A stretch of 64,000 nt of DNA from Agelaius tricolor (Eukaryota > Chordata > Aves > Passeriformes > Icteridae). A program made the position numbers and the translations under genes. Shown in pieces: positions 11,715 through 21,970 of the stretch. The stretch is taken from positions 18,713,516 to 18,777,515 of the forward strand of contig JALJCS010000015.1 in NCBI GenBank assembly GCA_023055355.1, given 5' to 3'. Numbering within the stretch: the first letter of the stretch is position 1; each line of letters opens with the position of its first letter. The notes beneath the pieces were generated by a model, which did not search any database, was not told the origin of the DNA, and was given only the letters and a program-made list of their open reading frames with translations.

Positions 11715-11769
11715 CTTGAAGAACCCTTCAGATGGGAATGCCTTCCGAATCTTTGCTGTGAAGCAGTAA
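11715..11769 (+). CDS. CRISPLD2: CRISPLD2 terminal coding exon, stop codon
   Basis: The coding part of the last exon starts after CGTCTCCAG, completes a Ser codon, and encodes L-K-N-P-S-D-G-N-A-F-R-I-F-A-V-K-Q followed by TAA at 11767-11769. The G-x-A-F-R-I-F-A-V-x-Q tail is the invariant CRISPLD C terminus and closes the second LCCL domain. The exon continues directly into the 3' UTR. Confidence 0.97.
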
Positions 11770-13622
11770 AAAGCCCCCAGGGAAGGTGCAGGTTCCTTTG
11801 GGAGAGCTCTCTGTTGATCTCCAGAGACGCCAAAAGCTCCTCTGAACGGCATCGGCTCTGCCCGTACCCTCCTTGCCCATCTCCTTCAGGGAATTCCAAA
11901 AGAAAAGGGGAAAAAAAAAAAAAGAAAAACCCCAAAAAAAGACCCCAGGTTCTGACTCAGCTGTTGGCATCTCATCGCACCCGTGCAGCGTTGTATCTTT
12001 TTGTCTCGTGTTTTTTGTTTCTCTAGGGGCATTCAGCGACCATAAACTGTTCTAAGTTTCATTTTACCAGAGGTGTTGCTACACAGGATGGTGGTGGCTC
12101 CATGTGCAGCAGATTCAGGGATCTCAGCCTGGCCCTGGATGGTGTTTTTAGGGTGTGAAGCTTCTCCTGGGATGGGTGTGAGGATGAGCAGACTCGGGAG
12201 TGAGCGGCTGTCCAGGCACTGGGCACTTTGAAATGAGAAACTCATTGAAAAATTGCATTGTCTGGGGACAGGATGGGCTTTGACAGAGGGATTTTGTGTG
12301 TGTTGGATGGTTTCTGTGCAAAAAAGCATAAAAAGTGGTGTTTCCCCACTGAGGTGACGTGCAGCAGCTCTGTGAGGCTGCTGGGTACCTCAAACGATGG
12401 GGCTTGGGGATGCTCTTGGCAGCCAAAATTAAAGTTTTGTGGGCCTGGAGCAGGGTGTAAAACGGTGGCAGAGATCCTCACTGCAGAAAATGAGGCCACC
12501 AGATCATCCAAAGAGCAGGTTTGGTGTTTGCTGGTCAAACACTCCCAGGTATTTTGGCAACCTCTGAGCAGTCAGAGAATTGGGGCTCCTGTGCTGGCAC
12601 ATCTCATCCTATACTCCACGCCATAACTTCAGTTAAATGCAGTGTATTGGTTTACACAGCAGTGCTGGTTGTTTTATAGTAGTTGAGTAGTGATAAAATT
12701 AATCTTATTTCTGCTAGGAATGGTTGCATCTATAGGAAACAGGTTCACTTTCCCTTTGTGAAGCTCCTTGTGGCGTGCGCATTCTGAGACTTCAATGATG
12801 CAGCATAAATTGGGGCAGATTAATTTTTCCAAAAATTTCCAAATGTGAAGCCAACACAATGCTGTACCTGTGAGTATTTGATATCCAGGATGGTGGGTTT
12901 TGCAAAACTCATAAGGTGTTGTAATGGTGTTATTCCATATTTTGATATTTTTGTCTTGACGTGCACCCAAATGCATTTCAAAGAGAAGGGCTCAGCATGA
13001 GCTGCCTTTTTAAGGCAGAAGGACATGCTCTGCTTCATATTGGAAATGAATTTTTATGATTGGTCTAAACATAAATCTGGTGGGTTTTTGATAGAGACAC
13101 ATGCAGTAACTTCATCAGTCATGAGAAGACAAAGCCATCAGAGGTTCTTCAGTTTTTGTAAATGTGCAGTCCTTCCATTCAATAACTGAATTGTAATATT
13201 GGATAACAAATGGGAAAATATTTCCCTCTGTTTGGCAGATGTTTCACTGCTGCTCTTAGGCCCAGAACATGTTTGGTTTAATCTAGACAGACATAAGCAT
13301 TTCTATGATTAAATTCTTTAATTCTGTAAACACCATGAAATTAGCAAGGAAATGACATTTAAATGACATTTATCGTTCAGTTTGTCCCACCACTAGGATT
13401 TATTTCTCCATAAAATCTGAATTTGGAAAGAAACCTTTTGTAAAACCTGAAATTGGAGCTGCATTTCACTGTCTCCAAAAATGCTGCACAGAAAAGCCAC
13501 TTTTGGGGTGGATAGAGAGAAGTGAGCCTTCAAAGTGTCATCTTTGTTTATGTAGTATTGTCGTCCAAGGTGTACAGTATTGACTTTAGATAGGAAAACT
13601 GAACCATTTCCTTTTCTTACTA

Positions 13623-13628
13623 AATAAA
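13623..13628 (+). promoter_or_regulatory. CRISPLD2: Possible proximal poly(A) signal
   Basis: AATAAA within the CRISPLD2 3' UTR. Use would shorten the UTR by about 1.3 kb. There is no strong downstream GU-rich element, so use is uncertain. Confidence 0.35.
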
Positions 13629-14954
13629 TTGGTGTTAAAACCAGCTGGAACATATCCTAGAAAAGCTGCTGGTTGGGAGCATTTGAGATGTTGGCAGTGA
13701 GGAGAAGCTCCCTCGTTTCTGCCCTCTGTGAAGTGTTGGGGTGAGCGTGGTCTGGTTCCAGCCCATCCAGAACTGCAGCAAGAATCTGGGACCAAATCCC
13801 AGAATCCTGGGCCAAATGGGCTGGGAATGGAACTGGAGAGAGTGAGAGGTGCAGTCAGGTTCATGGGGACTGCAGGAGCACATAAAACACCTCGACTCTA
13901 GTGTGGGATCCATGAAAATTACGGATGGAAGGTGATGGAAGGGACTGTGAGGGCTCTTGGAGTAAAACCCAGGGGATTACTGAGAGCACATAAAAATCCA
14001 AACAGCTGGGGATGTGCCTAGGTGACAGAAAAGGGACAGGGGAAGGGTTATTATTCCAACAGAAATATCCTAAAATGCTTAATTCAAGTTACAATTGCGT
14101 ATTTTTATCTTCAGCCAACTGGTTTGGATTTTTAGAAACCGATGTTAATTTAAGTCTGTATCTGTTTATTTTTGTATTTGTTGTACAAAAGAGAAATTGT
14201 GACTTTACTACACAAATATTTTTCGAGGTCCTGGGTGCTATTAATTTAAACATACCTCCCCCAGAATTAGGGGTGATCAGGTCCTCCAAGGCAGTCATGA
14301 CCTATCAATGACTTGCAATCATGCGTGCTAGCTATTCATGAATAGGTGGGACAGTACCAGTTTTTTAGCCAAATATTGACAGATTTTATTTCTGATACCA
14401 AGACATTTCTCAGCCTGCTATATTTCAGTGCAGCTTAAAGATGCATCACGTCTGTATCTCACCAGGCCCTCTCCTCCTCAGCCCCAGCTCAGCATCCAGG
14501 TGCAGCCAAAGCTGGTGCTGCCTGGTTGTGCTTTTCCAATAATTTGGGGTTTGGAAGCAATGGCTTGGTCATTGCAGAACACCTGGCTCAGCCCAACCTC
14601 CAGGAAACACAACCAGGGTGAAATCCAGAGCCTTGGCTCCACTCATTCCTTATTTTAAGACTTCCAGCCAACAGCTGGTTGAGGAGGCTCCAGTTTGTCA
14701 CTTGTGCAGTCAAAATATTTAGGGCCAGTTCATAGAGTTGCTTTCCTTTTTTTTTTTTTTCTATGAAAAATGGTGTATTTTACTTCCTATGTATAAAAGT
14801 TACTTGTAAATTTTTGTGTGCCTTTGCATGTTTTCCAAGGGGCCGTGGTTGTTTATAAACTAGATTTTTTTTTTTTTTGGTCTAAATACAGAATTGTAAA
14901 ATATCTTTTCTTCCCTACCCTTCCATTTTCTTTTGATTTCTGAATTATTTGTGA

Positions 14955-14960
14955 AATAAA
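14955..14960 (+). terminator. CRISPLD2: Main poly(A) signal of CRISPLD2
   Basis: AATAAA preceded by a long T-rich region and followed within 60 bases by TTGTCTTT and GTTGGTGTTT, the usual downstream U/GU-rich elements. The expected cleavage point is about 14975-14985. Confidence 0.75.
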
Positions 14961-15886
14961 ACCTTCCCAGAATGAATGCTTCCCTTGTCTTTAATGCTCA
15001 GCCAGAGCTGGGTTGGTGTTTAGAAGAGCTATTTGGGATAATTCCTGGGGACTAGAGTGTCCCCTGGAGACTCCAAATGAGATTGGGATGTGCAAAGCCT
15101 GTTCCACAAACAAATAAACTGCCCAGTGCCCAGGCATCAAAAATAAGAGGTATTCTTAGTGAAACAAGTAAGGGAAAATCACTGCCTGTCTTTGAATCCC
15201 TGCAACATAAGGGCTGAGTTAGATTAATGGGTTAGAAATAGTGTTTAATGATTTAGTGCTGCAAAATACAAGAGAGGTGAACTCCTCCCCACCTGAGCAG
15301 GCTGGTGTGAATTCATTTTTTGAAAGGAAAAGTATTCAGATTTTGCAATTCCCTTTGAAATTTTCTCCAGGCTCATCCTTGCTGACAGCACCACAAATCA
15401 AACCAAGATTTTTCCTGGTAATCCAACCCCATTTGGTTAAAGGAGCAACACAGGGAGGTTCATAACTCATCCTCCAGACAATGAGCACCAGATGGGTTTT
15501 GACCAAAAATATGGGCTGGGCCATGGGATGGGGTCCTGATTGACCAGGCCATGAAATTTGTGTTTTTCATTACCTATACAAGAGGATTAATGCTAAATCC
15601 AGAGATGTTTGCTTTACTTCAGGGCTGGGCTGATGCAGTTCTGGTTGAACAATATTTCCCTGTAAATCCCAGCCTAGGACTGACGAGATTATTAATTAAT
15701 TATTAATACCTCATTATTGCCCTGCCAGTGATTTCTGTCAAAGGCAAGTTTCATGGGTGCTCCTGCATGCTCTGCAATTCCAAACTGCCCATTTGAATTT
15801 ACCCTGTGCTTTCCTTCCCCCATTTTTACTGCTGCAAAAATATCTCCTTCTCTGGAAGCATTTGGGAAGATTTTCCTAAGCAGAGC

Positions 15887-15946
15887 TTCAAGGTAAGCAG
15901 AGAGGGGAATTCAGGAATTCAAGGTAAACAGAGAGGGGAATTCAGG
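15887..15946. repeat. 31-bp direct duplication
   Basis: Two adjacent copies of TTCAAGGTAA[G/A]CAGAGAGG then GGAATTCAGG, differing at one position. Confidence 0.85.
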
Positions 15947-16077
15947 CTGTTGGTCATTGTGAGGCTGCCTAGAGCACCCCATTAATGGCAACAGTTGTTT
16001 GATATCTTATTTCTTGGTTTGATATCTTATTTTTTGGTGCTACAAAATGCCCCACACTGTGATTTGGAACCTGATGG

Positions 16078-16122
16078 TATTTAAGGTCCCTTCCAACTAA
16101 ATCCATTCTATGATTCTGTGAG
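16078..16122 (+). mobile_element. CR1 LINE 3' terminus, very short
   Basis: TTAAGGTCCCTTCCAACTAA followed by ATCCATTCTATGATTCTGTG. Only the last ~45 bases of a plus-oriented CR1 are recognisable. Confidence 0.85.
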
Positions 16123-19100
16123 TTCTGTGCTAAAATTTAGGTCTTGGTTGGCCTAGAGAGCAAAAGAGCAAAATACTCAAAATTTAGGGCTGAACCTAAC
16201 CCATCCTTTGGGTCAGCCTGCCATCCTTTGACACTGTCTCTGGTTTTGTTTCCTCCTGCTTGAGCCCTGGGCTTTGTCCTCTGCCTGTGCAGCAGAAATT
16301 GGTGATATCACAAGTGGGAGCAATCAGAGCTGTGCCTCTTCCTGTACAACAGGTATGAAAACCAGGGGGAAACACACAGCCAGGAGAAATATTGATCATT
16401 TTTTTCCCAGCTGGGGTGGGGTCCAGATTCTGCTTTAGCAGAGAAGGCATAAAGATTGGCAGGTTGGAGGAAAGCAGAGGGGAAAAAAGGAAAGATAAAC
16501 CCACGAGGACCTGAGCGAGGGTGGCAGATCTGATATTCCCACATTGCAGGGAATCCTTGGGCATCAACGAGCAGCCAGGCTCTCTCTGCTTGCTGCTTCA
16601 GGCACAAATATCTCCTTGCTGGTTGTTTTGCCTTCTGCTGGCTGCTCCTCAGCCCGTGCTGAGCTCATCAGAGCCTATGTATAGCACGGGCATGCCTTGG
16701 GGTGGGTGTCCTTCCAAAAACCCACAGTCATTTATAGGATGCGCCCCCAATGTTTTCAAAGCCACTTTGCAAACCATGGGGTTGGCTCTCATTTACACCA
16801 AGGACCTACTTTAAGGCACTTAGGAGGCATTTATGCCACTTTAGGGTGTGGGGAGAGCAGTGTAAAGAAGCCTCAGTGTAAACAGAAACCACCCTTCTAT
16901 CTGGTGGTTAAAATTGGGTTAGGGAGTTAAGTCAACAGACAAGGTCTGCCTTATGCTGCTGCCTCTGCTCCTCACCCAGGGGAGGGCTGTCCCCAGTGTC
17001 CCTCAGCCACTGCTCAGCCCAGCACATGCCAGGGAGATTCAGTGTCAAAAGGAACACAGGGATATTTATAGAGGGTGAAAAGTCGGGAGGCGCAGGTGGA
17101 ACATGAGAGCAGAAAGAAGAAGGGAGCAAAATAAACCCAGAGCTTTGGGGTTAATCCTCCAAGGGCTGATTCTGTCAGGTTTGGGCTCTTCTGGTTTAGG
17201 GGCTGTGGGTGACCATGACCCCAAGGGGGGACCTGCCAACACATGCAACTGTCCTGAGGAGTGCTTGACTGATAGCTGAGGTTTTTATTTGGTACCTGCC
17301 TCAAGGCTTGTTTCTGCACATCTGTCTTCTGCACATGTGGAAGCTGAGAAAATACCACCTATGAGCTAAACCCAGGGGCCAGTTTGTCAAAAACAAATCT
17401 CAAAAGCAGCCTAATTTCTCTCTCCACCAGCCGAGCAGGCTTTGTAAGTTTGAAAAAAGAGAATAAAACCCAATAGAGATTGACTGTAGGAGGTAGGGGT
17501 GTTCATACCATCTTACTAGATGTGTTGGTAATGAAAATATTGTTTATATCAATGCAGGGAGCTCCAAAACTGCATCAGTAGCTGTGCTGGAAGAAACAGG
17601 CTGAAAAATCAGATGCCACTTGGAAGGGAAGAGTACAGGGAATAATAAAAGATGGAGACCAGTAAAGAACAACTCAGCCCAAATGAGATAAAGAGTCAAA
17701 ACCATCACATTATGGCCAAGGAGATAAAAGCCATATCAGGTGTGAAAGGATCAGCAAGGCAGGTGAGAAACCTTCCAGCTTTGTCCAGGTCTCTGGTGCA
17801 ATGTGACATTGTCTGGGTTTGTCCTGCTACTGCCTGGAAAATATTGATCCCACTGTGGGAAGTCCAGGAGGAGAGAAAGAGAGACCTGAGAGCCAAAACA
17901 ACTCCTGAGAAAGCAGGAGAGGATGGAAAAGGTGAGGAAGAGGATGCCTGAGGTGTGTCAAGGTACAGTAAAGGGAGGGAGGGTTCTTCATGCCCAAAGA
18001 AACTCCACTGGCAAGGGATGGCCTTAAAATGTAGTAGGAACCACCAGGACCATTGGTAAGGGTTCTGACTGGAGCAGATTATCTGTGTGCTCTTTTCAAG
18101 CCACCAGTCCAGGTTTTTAAGATTATTCTGGATGGCAGCTCCTAAAAATGAGATCCTGCTTTGAGTGGAGGATGGACTAGAAAATGTCTTGGTGGTCCTC
18201 CCAGGTGTTTTTTCGCTATAATTTTCCAAGTTAAAGGAAACATTTTCAACATTTTCATTTTCCTATAATTTTCCAAGTTAAAGGAAAATTTTCATGTGGG
18301 ACAGGAATTCTCTGTTTGGACCAGGATGGGGCACAAGCAGGGACTGTCATTTTTTTGTGGCTGACAGAGATGATCTGGCAGAATAAGTCTAGATAAAGGT
18401 GTGCAGTGTCATGGCAGTCATGATAAAAAAAATAGTCATTGCTCTTTTAAGTCTTTGTTGTTCAGGTTTTTTTAGTTGGTTTTTTGGGGATTTTTTTTTT
18501 TAGGTCTTTTGGCAGACAGATGAATTCTGAGGTACAGATGGACCCGTGGCTGTTGTGTCTGAGATAAAATAATGGGGACAACCTTCAGAAATGCTGGCAA
18601 GGAAGGGGTGATTTAGGGCATTCCCTGGGGGTGTCACTGAGCAAGAATTGGGCAGCCCAGGCACAGAGAGCATCTCCTCCCCGTGCCAGGCGTGCAGCAC
18701 CATCTGAGGACAGGCTCTGGAGGGGGGAGAGGCAGGCCATGGAAATTTTCTCATCTGCAGAGTCATGAAACCATCTCAGGCGTCTGAGGGCAGCTGGCCA
18801 GCTCAGCAGGCTGGGAGTGCCTTTCCAAAGACACCAGGGAAGCCAGGCTGGCCCAAAACTTTACAGCAAAACAGATGCAGGCAGCTGAGCAGCCCAGCGC
18901 TGGACAATGCTCTCCTTGGGAACAGCTTCATGATCAGCAAACAATGATCTCTGCAAATCCAAAGCACTAAATGGGGACTTGTTTGGACACTGGCCATTTT
19001 AACGAGAGCCATAAAATTATGAAAACACCCAAGTTTTCATGAGCTCCAAAAATTCACGTCTAGACCAAGAAAAGGACTTTAGGAGCCAGCTCTAGTTGAT

Positions 19101-19307
19101 GCTGTGGACAGCTCTGGATGCAGTTCCAGAAAATGCTTGTGATGCGCTTTTAAGGAGAGTTACTGGAAAAGTGGTCAAGCCCTGTTCTCTTGGCTGTGGG
19201 CACCGTGTGGCACAACAGGGGGGCTTGGAGTGGAGAGTCCCCCCTGTCCCTCCCAGGTTTTGTGTTGCTGAAATGGCTCCTGAGGTATCAGAAAGTCTCT
19301 TTTTTCC

Positions 19308-19691
19308 CAGCCCCACGACCAAAGAAGAAGTCGAGATTCGTTGGTTCTGCTTTTCAAGGTTGTTTATTTTCTCTTATCTGTGACATTCTCTCTCTGACCT
19401 GCTGAGATCTGTCCAGCAGGTCGGGTTGAGGCACACTGACCACCCTCAGGGCAGTGTTTTCTTTTTATACTAAAAACTACCTGTACTTTATTTACAATAA
19501 TTTCCCAATACCTATCACCTATGTTAGGCAGTCTGTCTCTACTCTAAACTATTCCAAAAGTGTCACCATCACAGCAGAAGATGGAGGACAAGGAGAAGGA
19601 GAAGAATGACAGGACACGCCCAGATTCCTCCATCTTGCCTCTTGAACCCCCATTCTAAAACCCCAAAATTCTATTTTTTCACCCTGTGACA
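19308..19691 (-). mobile_element. LTR of an endogenous retrovirus, family B copy 1
   Basis: On the minus strand the LTR starts TGTCACAGGGTGAAAA (plus coordinate 19691) and runs to about 19308. It aligns over its length with the copies at 24197-24575 and 29493-29900. Shared landmarks on the + strand are TTTATTTTCTC (antisense poly(A) signal), CCTTTTTATACTA.AAACTAC, CCCAATACC.ATCACCT.TG, GACA.GCCCA..TTCCTCCATC and CACCCTGTGA. The U5-side limit is approximate. Internal sequence adjoins on the higher-coordinate side. Confidence 0.75.
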
Positions 19692-20348
19692 AATGAACTA
19701 TCATCCTACTCAAACTCTTGTGGCTTGTAAATCCTCACACAAAGCTGGGAATTGTTTCCATGGGCTAGAATCAAAGTCACAGGAGTTTGTGACTCTGTGC
19801 CAAGGTCTCTGAGCCCCCTGCCAGGGTCTCGATTCCTCCAGGGCAGCCAGAGCAATGTCCTGGGTTCTGGCACGCCCCAGGTGTCCTGCACTGACGCAGG
19901 AGAGAGTTGTGTGCAGTCTCTGCTCTTCTCTTATACAATCCATGACTTCAGATAAAATCCATGCCAAGTATCCAAAAAAGGGATTGAGCGTGCGCTCTTC
20001 CCGTAATCTGAGCACAGCGTCCGGCTGTGACAGTTTTGCCAGTAAAATCCAGGTTTTTCCTCTGCCCAGGTTTAAAATTAGCTGTGTCCCAGCAGGGCCA
20101 TCCCTGGCAGCCTCAGGGCTCAGCCTCGCAGGGTTAGGGTCCCAAAAAAGCCCAGTTTGAACAGTGACCAGGAAAGTTTGTTCAGGGAGGGCTCCCTGGG
20201 CATGAACAACAGGAGCCTCGTTAGCTCCTACATCGAGACAACACTCAAACTTTACAAAAATACCTCCTAAGGTAAATATCAGTGAGTCACAGATACTAAA
20301 TATTAATAATTCACACATTGGGAGCAGAAATATCAGCAGGGCCTGCAA
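19692..20348 (-). mobile_element. Internal ERV sequence with open frame next to LTR (family B copy 1)
   Basis: Directly upstream (in minus sense) of the LTR lies a minus-strand open frame of 212 codons whose stop is at 19710, 18 bases before the LTR. The final ~50 codons correspond in position and partly in sequence to open frames before the LTRs at 24575 and 29900, all ending in a Val codon just before the stop. This suggests the 3' end of a retroviral gene (envelope or an accessory frame). No diagnostic envelope motif was recognised, so the product is left unnamed. The upper boundary is approximate. Confidence 0.5.
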
Positions 20349-21485
20349 GGCAGGCTTTTTTAATGTGCAATATTACAGAATTGGGTATGTGTTCCTCTAT
20401 TTTTTTCCTTTTTTTTTTTTTTTATTTTATTTGTATTTTTTGTGTGCCAGCCTTTCCCATTTGCGACACAGGCTTGGAGCTGCTCCAAGGCCTTGGCCCA
20501 GTGCAATTGGTTGGAGTCTCAGTCCCACCAGGGGAGAAATTTCCCTGGAAGGGACCCAAGCAGCACTCCTCATCCAAGGGTCAACAGTGGGGCATTCCCA
20601 GGGAACTGGAGGGTCTGACTCCATAACTGCAAATTACAGATAAATGAGGGGTGTTTCTTTGATTGACTGACCTTTAGGAAAGAAAAAAACCAACCCCAAG
20701 CCAACCACATTACGTAAAATTTATGCAACTACCCAAACCCCCAAAGCATTTCTGTGTCATTAAGGATCAAAAAGAAGCGAAAGCCAATCCTCGTTTTTGT
20801 AGTGAGGCAGTTTGAAGTAAAAAGTGGTTTTGTTGATCAAAACATATTTTAAAAATACACTGTTTTAAAAAGTGAAATTGCAGTTATTTCAGTAACTTCT
20901 TTTCATGTTTGAAAGTGTGGCTTCTTAAAAGCTTGCCGGAGTTGAAAAGCATTAATGAAAAATTTTAATTAATTTTATTGTTTGTTTGGGTTTTTTTTTA
21001 TTATTTTCCCATGGTGTTTCACTGGCTTTTCCTGGCTCATGTGGAGACTGAGTGCTATCTGGCTGAAGAGAGGAGCAATTTTTTTTGGTTGAAATTGAGA
21101 AGGAGTGTCAGCTGAAGAAACCAAAGAAATTCCAGACAGAACTGTAAAGGAGAAAGGCTTTTCTTGAGGGATGGAGCTAAAGGAGGAGTGAAGAGCAGGG
21201 GACCATGACAAGGACTCAAACTGGAGCCCAACACCTTTTTTTGGTGAAATCTGAGGGAAGCTTTGCTGTGCACTTTGAATGAAAGTCACTCTGCAAAATC
21301 CAGGGGATGAATGGAAGTCAGGATGGGAAGTGATCCTCATGCTTTGAACCCCCTCAAACTTATTTTCCTTTTCTTCCCCAACAGAAAAGTGTTTTATTCT
21401 GCAATTATGAAAGACCCAATTTCATCATCAGTAATTCCACAGTGCTGTGTCCTGGCTCTGCAGCCCATCCTATAATCCACCATAC
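20349..21485. other. Intergenic, AT-rich unique sequence
   Basis: No gene seen. It contains a T-rich run at 20400-20440 and an AT-rich stretch at about 20690-20990 with few repeats and several homeobox-like TTAAT motifs. Confidence 0.6.
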
Positions 21486-21970
21486 TGTAGGGGTTTTATT
21501 TGTTTGGTTTGTTTGATGGTAGTATATGTTTTATAGTTGTGGATAATTTGTGAAATATTGTTTATGGTTAAATTTATTTTTTTGGTTTTGTGTTTTTTTA
21601 ATAGGTGATATTTTTATTTGGATGATTTGAGGTATTATGTGTTTATTGATTCAGGAATAATTTTTTTTTGTGTCGTTAATTTAGGTTTATTTTTGTATTT
21701 TTATTTTTGTAGTTTGGTTTATTTGTTTTTTGTTTTGGTGTTTTTTATTGGTTTTATTTTTGGGGATATGGGTATGTATATGGTGGATTTTTATTGGTAG
21801 TTTTGTTGTTTTGCTAGTAATTTTTTTTTTTATTTATTAAAAGTGGAAAAAACTGGTTTATTAAATAATAATTTAAACCATATGAAGGAATAAAACTTTT
21901 TGTTGTTTTAGAAGAGATGATAGACATAGAAAAGTTTTTTTGGGGGGGGGTTGTAGTTTGGTTTTTTTAG
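21486..21970 (-). mobile_element. C-depleted block, possible edited ERV fragment on the minus strand
   Basis: Between 21486 and 21840 the + strand has only three C residues in 355 bases while G remains common; to 21970 there are about eight. Composition returns abruptly to normal on both sides. Read on the minus strand the block is nearly G-free. One minus frame stays open over a long part and vaguely resembles the spacing of a retroviral integrase N-terminal region, but the match is weak. A G-to-A edited endogenous retroviral fragment is the preferred reading; simple T-rich low complexity is the alternative. Confidence 0.4.

Larger units (their letters stand above)
1..14980 (+). other. CRISPLD2: CRISPLD2 gene, 3' half (gene-level entry)
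   Basis: Nine exons with consensus AG/GT boundaries join into one frame of 244 residues plus stop. This corresponds to roughly the second half of the ~497-residue vertebrate CRISPLD2 protein. The family is a secreted glycoprotein with an N-terminal CAP/SCP domain followed by two LCCL domains; it binds lipopolysaccharide in mammals and is linked to lung and craniofacial development. The joined product contains the two LCCL signature blocks ([12 protein letters not shown] and [12 protein letters not shown]) and the C-terminal A-F-R-I-F-A-V-K-Q. CRISPLD2 is preferred to CRISPLD1 because of the [15 protein letters not shown] block and the I-H-Y-G-I-L-D block. Signal peptide, CAP domain and promoter lie upstream. 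No frameshift or stop interrupts the joined frame. Confidence 0.95.
11770..14980 (+). other. CRISPLD2: CRISPLD2 3' UTR
   Basis: Begins right after the stop codon and extends to a strong poly(A) signal, about 3.2 kb, which suits the long 3' UTR known for CRISPLD2. It contains an A-rich patch just after the stop (11895-11945), an internal AATAAA at 13623-13628 that could give a shorter transcript, a 14-bp perfect palindrome at 14332-14345, and two T runs close to the end (14747-14760, 14864-14879). No repeat family is inserted, which fits retention as UTR. The extent is inferred from signals, not from transcripts. Confidence 0.75.
14981..19307. other. Intergenic, no gene seen
   Basis: Downstream flank of CRISPLD2. 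It holds a second AATAAA at about 15114, a 31-bp direct duplication at 15887-15946, a short CR1 end at 16078-16122, and a local duplication of a TATAATTTTCCAAGTTAAAG segment near 18217 and 18263. Open frames here show no family resemblance and no splice-flanked conserved exon. Confidence 0.7.

Noticed and set aside
17705..18229. 174-codon minus-strand open frame
   Set aside because: Low-similarity, Ser/Trp-rich composition; no family recognised and no exon signals.
21618..21800. Plus-strand hydrophobic open frame suggesting a mitochondrial gene copy
   Set aside because: The Phe/Tyr/Val-rich product follows from T/G-rich DNA; order and motifs did not match a mitochondrial gene, and C depletion exceeds that of mitochondrial DNA.
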